Positions 7,536 through 11,573 of a stretch of DNA of 11,573 nucleotides are shown piece by piece (the first letter of the stretch is position 1; each line of letters opens with the position of its first letter). Under the pieces are notes generated by a model. It worked only from the letters and a program-made list of their open reading frames with translations, was not told the DNA's origin and did not search any database. Source of the stretch: Allomyces macrogynus ATCC 38327 (lineage: Eukaryota > Blastocladiomycota > Blastocladiomycetes > Blastocladiales > Blastocladiaceae). Where the stretch lies: positions 1,115,809 through 1,127,381 of the forward strand of contig GG745334.1 in NCBI GenBank assembly GCA_000151295.1, read 5' to 3'. Made by a program: the position numbers and the translations under genes.

Positions 7536-9692
7536 TCAAACCGGGTCGACGAGCGCATGGTCTGCGACCGTCGCATGTTCATCGGCGTCCGCGCAGGAAT
7601 CAAGGCTGTCACCAACGACGCTGTCAGCAACGGTCCCCGAAATCCGCTCCACGGCCGCGTAGACGGTATGCAGCGACTGCATATCGCGCTGCACGTCAAA
7701 GTACCGCGCGAGCCTCGCGGCTTCTTCAGGCGGCGCACCAAGGAACAGCCGGCGCAAAATCTGCTGTGCAGCGACGCGCGTCGACGGCGGGATCACACGG
7801 TCGCCGTCCTCATCCCCACCACCAATCTCCTCCTGGACGAGCATGTGCTGGTACCCGAACATGATCAAGTTACTGCGTACGACCGGCACCTCGACGTCCT
7901 TGACCAGGATATGCTCGAGCCGGAAGGAGTCGCGGAACGCGACGCCGGCCTCGGCGACCATGCACACGTGCACGAGGAAAAACAGGACCACCTCGGTGCG
8001 CTCGAGCGCGGCGAGCATGCGCTGCCGCATCACGTCGTCGACACTGCCCGGATAGAGCGGTGCAAGAATCAGCACTTCTTGTAGGTCGGTCGCGGCGCCC
8101 GTGGCCCCGGCGGGTGGGTAGACGACTTCGAGAATCTCGACGAGCGACGTGGTCGCGGCCGGATCGGGAGCAACGCCGCCGTGCGTGGTCGGGTGCAGCC
8201 TGTCGTAGACGGCCTTGTGCCGCTGCGCTTCCGCGACGGTCGTCAGGGCCATGACGAGCTCGCGCCCAGTAGGTGTGGATGGAGACGTTGGTGACGCTAT
8301 CCCACTGATCGGCCGTGTCGGCGAGAACTGCGACGTCCACGGCGGTGGCGTATTCGTGTGGTGCGGCCAGGCATCGTTCATATCCTCGGAGTCGTGCGGC
8401 GACGGGATCCACGACCCAACTTCATCCTCGTCGTCCAAGTCGAGTTCCTCGTCCATTTCCGCGCGCGCCAGTTCGCGCACGAGATCGCGGACGACGTAAA
8501 CGGTGCGTCGCGCGCGCATGGCGAGCGGGCGCACGATCGCGAATCGCGGCGCCCACCAGGTGGTCGACTGCGAGACCGGGTGCTGCATGAGCGTGCGGAG
8601 GTGGTCGCGCGTGTCACGTAACAGCGCGAGCGATTCGCGCCGGTGTCGCGACCAGGCGGATGCGGCGACCGATGAAGCGACAGAGCGCCGGTGCGAGAGC
8701 GCCGAAAAGGTCGGGGAGAGTGGGGTTGCTGCGTGCCAGGTGGTCGTGGGCGCGCTGTATCGCCGTCGATCAAAGTCGTCGACGAAGACGGGGGCGGCAG
8801 GCGGCAGCCGTGGTGGCAATGGTGGGTACGCGAGGTTCCCAGGACCCGGCACGGGCGGTTCCTCGGGTAAGAGTGCAAGTGGGGCCGGCGGTGCTGCACG
8901 ACGTACTCGCGGATCGGGAGCCAGGTCCCGCTGGCGCACGGCGATGGGGGATGCGGCGGGGGAAGTGGCGCTGGATGACGGCAGCGATGCCGAGAGACCG
9001 AGCGCCGAGTCGCGGCTCTGCGAGGAGATGCGGCGTATGCGTGCCGACGAGGATCGCGACAGCGTGGGCGGATCGATGTCGGGCAGCGGCGCGTCGGGCA
9101 GGACCAGGCGCGGTGTTGGCGCGTGCGGCAGTGTGTCCGCGTCGGCGAACCTTGCCACACTCGCGGGTCGCGAAACGAGTCCTGAAACGCGCCGCGGATC
9201 CGACGCGCTCAACACAGGCGCGGGAGCCAAGAGCGACTCCTGACTCGTGTGCGTGAGCATGGCATCGGTCGCTGTGGCGTTCCAGGTCGCCGACGAGCGG
9301 CGGCGCGGAGCGGCGGTCACGGGCGGAGCACGGTACGCGTTGGGCGGGGTGTGGACAGCTTTGCGACGGCGTGCCGCGTGCTGGTGCCGGCGCTGGTGCC
9401 GCACGGGCGTCGTCGTCGTCGTGATCGCAGGCGGATGTGCCGCAGAGACACGCGCGTGCGCATGTCCGGGCGCGGCAGGTCGTGCGGCTCGTCGCAGCTC
9501 CTTGCGGATCGCGGCAAGCACGGGCACGACAAGGTAGGCCGCGGCAGCGGCAGTCGCAGCGAGGATCAGGGTGAGCGCGGCGACCTCAAGCAACGGGCGT
9601 GTGAGCGGGACGCGCGGTGGCAGCGTTTGCGTTGGCGGTGCGGCCGCGGCGATGGCGGCCGCGTCGCGGAAGGGTTGCAGCACGTCGACCAT
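7536..9692 (-). CDS. Uncharacterised single-pass membrane protein with a conserved-looking C-terminal domain
   Basis: An intronless frame encodes 718 residues. The start is the ATG at 9692, in favourable context (GCCATGG). Residues about 37-62 form one hydrophobic helix (EVAALTLILAATAAAAAYLV) followed by Arg/Lys, suggesting an N-terminal anchor with the bulk cytoplasmic or lumenal; there is no clear cleavable signal. Residues about 70-475 are low-complexity, rich in Ser, Pro, Ala and Arg, with an acidic patch near 411-426 (EMDEELDLDDEDE). Residues about 477-700 look folded and helical: RELVMALTTVAEAQRHKAVY, LVEILEVVYPP, ERTEVVLFFLVHVCMVAEAG, FRLEHILVKDVEVPVVRSNL, QILRRLFLGAPPEEAARLAR. I recognise no family, and the lack of introns differs from most neighbours. 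It is convergent with the five-exon gene. That the frame is coding is likely, given its length and structured C-terminus. Confidence 0.75.
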   Translation of the reverse strand: MVDVLQPFRDAAAIAAAAPPTQTLPPRVPLTRPLLEVAALTLILAATAAAAAYLVVPVLAAIRKELRRAARPAAPGHAHARVSAAHPPAITTTTTPVRHQRRHQHAARRRKAVHTPPNAYRAPPVTAAPRRRSSATWNATATDAMLTHTSQESLLAPAPVLSASDPRRVSGLVSRPASVARFADADTLPHAPTPRLVLPDAPLPDIDPPTLSRSSSARIRRISSQSRDSALGLSASLPSSSATSPAASPIAVRQRDLAPDPRVRRAAPPAPLALLPEEPPVPGPGNLAYPPLPPRLPPAAPVFVDDFDRRRYSAPTTTWHAATPLSPTFSALSHRRSVASSVAASAWSRHRRESLALLRDTRDHLRTLMQHPVSQSTTWWAPRFAIVRPLAMRARRTVYVVRDLVRELARAEMDEELDLDDEDEVGSWIPSPHDSEDMNDAWPHHTNTPPPWTSQFSPTRPISGIASPTSPSTPTGRELVMALTTVAEAQRHKAVYDRLHPTTHGGVAPDPAATTSLVEILEVVYPPAGATGAATDLQEVLILAPLYPGSVDDVMRQRMLAALERTEVVLFFLVHVCMVAEAGVAFRDSFRLEHILVKDVEVPVVRSNLIMFGYQHMLVQEEIGGGDEDGDRVIPPSTRVAAQQILRRLFLGAPPEEAARLARYFDVQRDMQSLHTVYAAVERISGTVADSVVGDSLDSCADADEHATVADHALVDPV

Positions 9693-9815
9693 GGCAGCGG
9701 GGTCGTCAACGCGGGGATGGGGGGTGCGCGACGGAGAGAAGAGCGCGAACAGGCACTGAAGATGAAGGAAGGGATGGTTCGCCGCCAGCTGTCGGCCGGC
9801 CGTGACGGCGTGGCC

Positions 9816-9831
9816 AAGCGGTCGACCGCTT
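9816..9831. promoter_or_regulatory. Perfect 16-bp palindrome with CGG-N4-CCG core
   Basis: AAGCGGTCGACCGCTT is identical to its reverse complement. It contains inverted CGG triplets separated by 4 nt, the half-site arrangement bound by many fungal Zn2Cys6 (zinc-cluster) transcription factors. It lies 124 bp upstream of the 718-residue gene and about 600 bp upstream of the Cys-rich gene. The palindrome is seen directly; regulator binding is inferred. Confidence 0.5.
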
Positions 9832-9929
9832 CGCTCGCTTCGACGGGTTCGGGCGGCGCGGTTTCAACGCCGATGTGTGTTCTGCTTGAGCACGCGACCG
9901 CCGGCTGGCGCAAGAACGGCCCTGCGCCG

Positions 9930-9960
9930 CCCTGGCTTCAGGGACCCGCCCTGGGGGGTC
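9930..9960. repeat. Two adjacent short hairpins
   Basis: CCCTG-gctt-CAGGG (9930-9943) is followed directly, sharing one base, by GACCC-N8-GGGTC (9943-9960). Each stem is 5 bp. They are too short to call a structured RNA without support. Confidence 0.35.
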
Positions 9961-9966
9961 TGGAGG

Positions 9967-9972
9967 CACGTG
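9967..9972. promoter_or_regulatory. CACGTG (E-box) hexamer
   Basis: This is a single CACGTG in the divergent promoter, the core bound by fungal bHLH regulators such as the Cbf1 and Pho4 families. One hexamer in GC-rich sequence is weak evidence. Confidence 0.25.
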
Positions 9973-10434
9973 CTCACTCGAAGCAGTCGCCACCGCCACG
10001 CCTGCAATCACCTCGGCTTCGGCTGCGCCACACCGGCGCGTGTGCAAGGCTACAGCGCTGTGCACCACCACCCCCGTCCATCAGGCCAACCACCGCGTCG
10101 CCCACCACCCCCATCCCGTCCTCGCGTCCACCACGTTTCCCGACGTTTACCCCCCGTTCACGCCTGCTCCCGCCCGACACGCCGCCGCCAGCGACCGCAC
10201 GCAGCGCCTGGTCCAGCAGTGCGCGTGCCCGTGCGCTCCTCAAGTGCACGCCGCCCTCCGAACTGCCGACAACGACCGCCTGCAACCCCCGCCCTCTCTG
10301 CGCGCGAGCCGGCCCGATACCGACGTCCGCCCGTAACAGCCGCTTGCTGCTCGTGCACGCGCTCGTCCGGCGCGGCCCCGCCCGCTGCTGCAGTTCACCG
10401 ACCTTCCACCGACCGGCCAATTCCGCCCATCGCC

Positions 10435-11573
10435 ATGACCACATTGTCGCGTGCACGCGCACCACCGTCCGTCGCGCGCGTGGCGTGGCCATGGCCATGG
10501 CTCGCCCTGGCCGCCGTTGCCTTGCTCGTCGCGGCCGCTCCACCCGCCGCCCATGCCGACCTGGTCGTGGGCAAGGGCGGCTGCAAGGGCGTCGACATTT
10601 CCGCGTCAAAGTACTGCAAAGGTGCGTGGTGTGCCGTGCCTACGATGATGGCTCTCTCGTCTTCGAATCCGGTCATCGCTCTCCGCCCCAACTGACCCTG
10701 CGAATTATGCCTTTTAGCGTTCGGCTCGCAGTTTCTGTCGCCCACCAACCTGACGTCGCCCGTCGCCTTCACGCTCGTGCGCGACCTCACCGTCGCCGCC
10801 GACGCCCAATACATTCAGTCGTTGCGCGTCGACAATATCCAGAACGTCGACGACTTTGACCGCGCTGTGCAAAACGTCATTCTCGGGTTCTTGTCCGACG
10901 TCAACCACCGCTGGTTCCGGTGCCCGCTCAAGTCGTTCGGCGTCAAGTACGCGCTCACCTTCTACTGCAACCTGTTGCTCAACTCGAATGCCGACACGAA
11001 TGCCTCGGCCTGTACGACCATTCCAACGGTTAACGCCGCTTCGAAGCCGGGACTCTGCAAGGCGACTTCCGACCAGGCCTTTGACTCGGCGCGCCAGCAC
11101 CAGCCTAACGACGACTCGTGCCCGCACTCATCCGACGCCAATGCCAAGTTCTCGTCGGACATTGCCAAGATCCAGACGAGCACGTTTACCGACGCCAACG
11201 CTTCACCCTATATCTCGACCGACGCCAAGTGCGTGTCGGGCACCGACAATGAGGGTGCATCGCTGTGTGGTTACGCGACCAACGTGCTCGCCTGCTCGAA
11301 CGGGTGCGCCAATGCGTCCGGGTGCACAGGCAACATCACCTCAACTGACAGCAACGCCAACAAGTCGGCCGACTCAAATACTTCCTCGGGTGGCGTCTCG
11401 ACCGGCGCGATCGTTGGTGCCGTGGTCGGCGGCATTGTCGTCGTGGCCGCTGCGGGCGCCGGGTTCGTCGTCTACCGCCGCCGGCAGCGCGCGCAGCAGG
11501 CGCGCTCGACGCTGCAGTACATGGACTCGAAGCCGCCGGCGGCCGCTAACGGCATGCCGCTCGGCACGCTCGC
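10435..11573 (+). CDS. Single-pass membrane protein with Cys-rich, N-glycosylated ectodomain (3' end beyond the window)
   Basis: Exon 1 is 10435-10621 and exon 2 runs from 10718 to the window edge. The 96-nt intron has a GTGCGT donor, a CTGAC branch-like motif and a CTTTTAG acceptor. At least 347 residues are encoded. A signal peptide spans about 1-41 (WLALAAVALLVAAAPPAAHA, cleavage before DLVV). The ectodomain has 12 cysteines, an even number, and seven N-x-S/T sequons (NLT, NAS x3, NIT, NKS, NTS). A short Ser/Asn-rich stem precedes a transmembrane helix at about 292-315 (GAIVGAVVGGIVVVAAAGAG), then YRRRQR as a stop-transfer signal and a cytoplasmic tail that runs off the window. This is type I topology, as in fungal surface sensors or adhesins, but I recognise no named domain. 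The start is the first ATG after about 560 nt without one, in a CGCCATGA context. The coding call is strong; the function is unknown. Confidence 0.87.

Larger units (their letters stand above)
9693..10434. promoter_or_regulatory. Long divergent intergenic region with a C-rich, ATG-free leader
   Basis: This 742-bp region separates the start codons of two membrane-protein genes. Its left half has a 16-bp palindrome, two small hairpins and a CACGTG. From about 10030 to 10434 the plus strand is very C-rich and G/T-poor. No ATG occurs on the plus strand between 9876 and the start codon at 10435, consistent with a long 5' UTR of the right-hand gene. A long open frame crosses it on the plus strand, but its Arg/Pro/His-rich translation looks like a by-product of base composition. 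Confidence 0.55.

Noticed and set aside
9801..9890. Possible tRNA gene: A-box-like TGGCCAAGCGG at 9811 and a GGTTC-like B-box downstream
   Set aside because: The B-box match is poor, no 7-bp acceptor stem pairs the two ends, and no anticodon arm of proper size can be drawn. The A-box match overlaps the 16-bp palindrome.
9802..10434. Upstream N-terminal extension of the Cys-rich membrane protein in the same frame
   Set aside because: The extension is Arg/Pro/His-rich low-complexity sequence. Starting at 10435 gives a clean signal peptide.
9249..10859. 536-residue plus-strand open frame
   Set aside because: It overlaps the start of the minus-strand 718-residue gene and the C-rich leader, is Arg/Pro-rich throughout, and runs out of frame through the intron and second exon of the Cys-rich gene.

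Overview
The window looks like nuclear DNA of a flagellated (zoosporic) fungus. It is strongly GC-rich and gene-dense, and most genes are split by short spliceosomal introns. Across four genes I place twelve introns of about 50 to 120 nt with GT...AG borders, often GTAC at the donor and ATAG or CAG at the acceptor. A KRE9/KNH-type GPI-anchored wall protein points to a fungus. A homologue of the centriolar satellite protein CEP131/AZI1 points to one that still builds centrioles and a flagellum. Blastocladiomycota (Allomyces/Catenaria-like) would fit the GC content and intron style, but that placement is inference.

Layout: (1) 233-1066 minus, a KRE9/KNH-like, Ser/Thr-rich, GPI-anchored cell-surface protein. 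(2) 1067-1680, a divergent intergenic region with a TTGG repeat and inverted repeats. (3) 1681-2511 plus, a four-exon gene for the small TFIIIC subunit (GTF3C6/Sfc7 family) of the RNA polymerase III machinery. (4) 2602-5558 minus, a five-exon CEP131-like coiled-coil gene, convergent with the TFIIIC gene and carrying an apparent one-base frameshift in its largest exon. (5) 5559-5883, a short divergent promoter with an (ACG)12 tract. (6) 5884-7203 plus, a five-exon gene for a mostly helical protein of about 330 residues that I cannot assign. (7) 7536-9692 minus, a single-exon 718-residue protein of unknown family with one N-terminal membrane segment. (8) 9693-10434, a long divergent intergenic region with a 16-bp perfect palindrome and an ATG-free, C-rich leader. 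(9) 10435 to the window end, plus, a two-exon single-pass membrane protein with a Cys-rich ectodomain, cut by the window edge.

The genes do not form a pathway. They alternate in divergent and convergent pairs, as in compact fungal chromosomes. There is no mobile element, CRISPR array, rRNA or convincing tRNA. The points most worth following are the frameshift in the CEP131-like gene, its 7-nt first coding exon, the three unassigned genes, and the symmetric elements in the divergent promoters. All exon boundaries were placed by reading frames and splice signals by eye; no transcript evidence was available.
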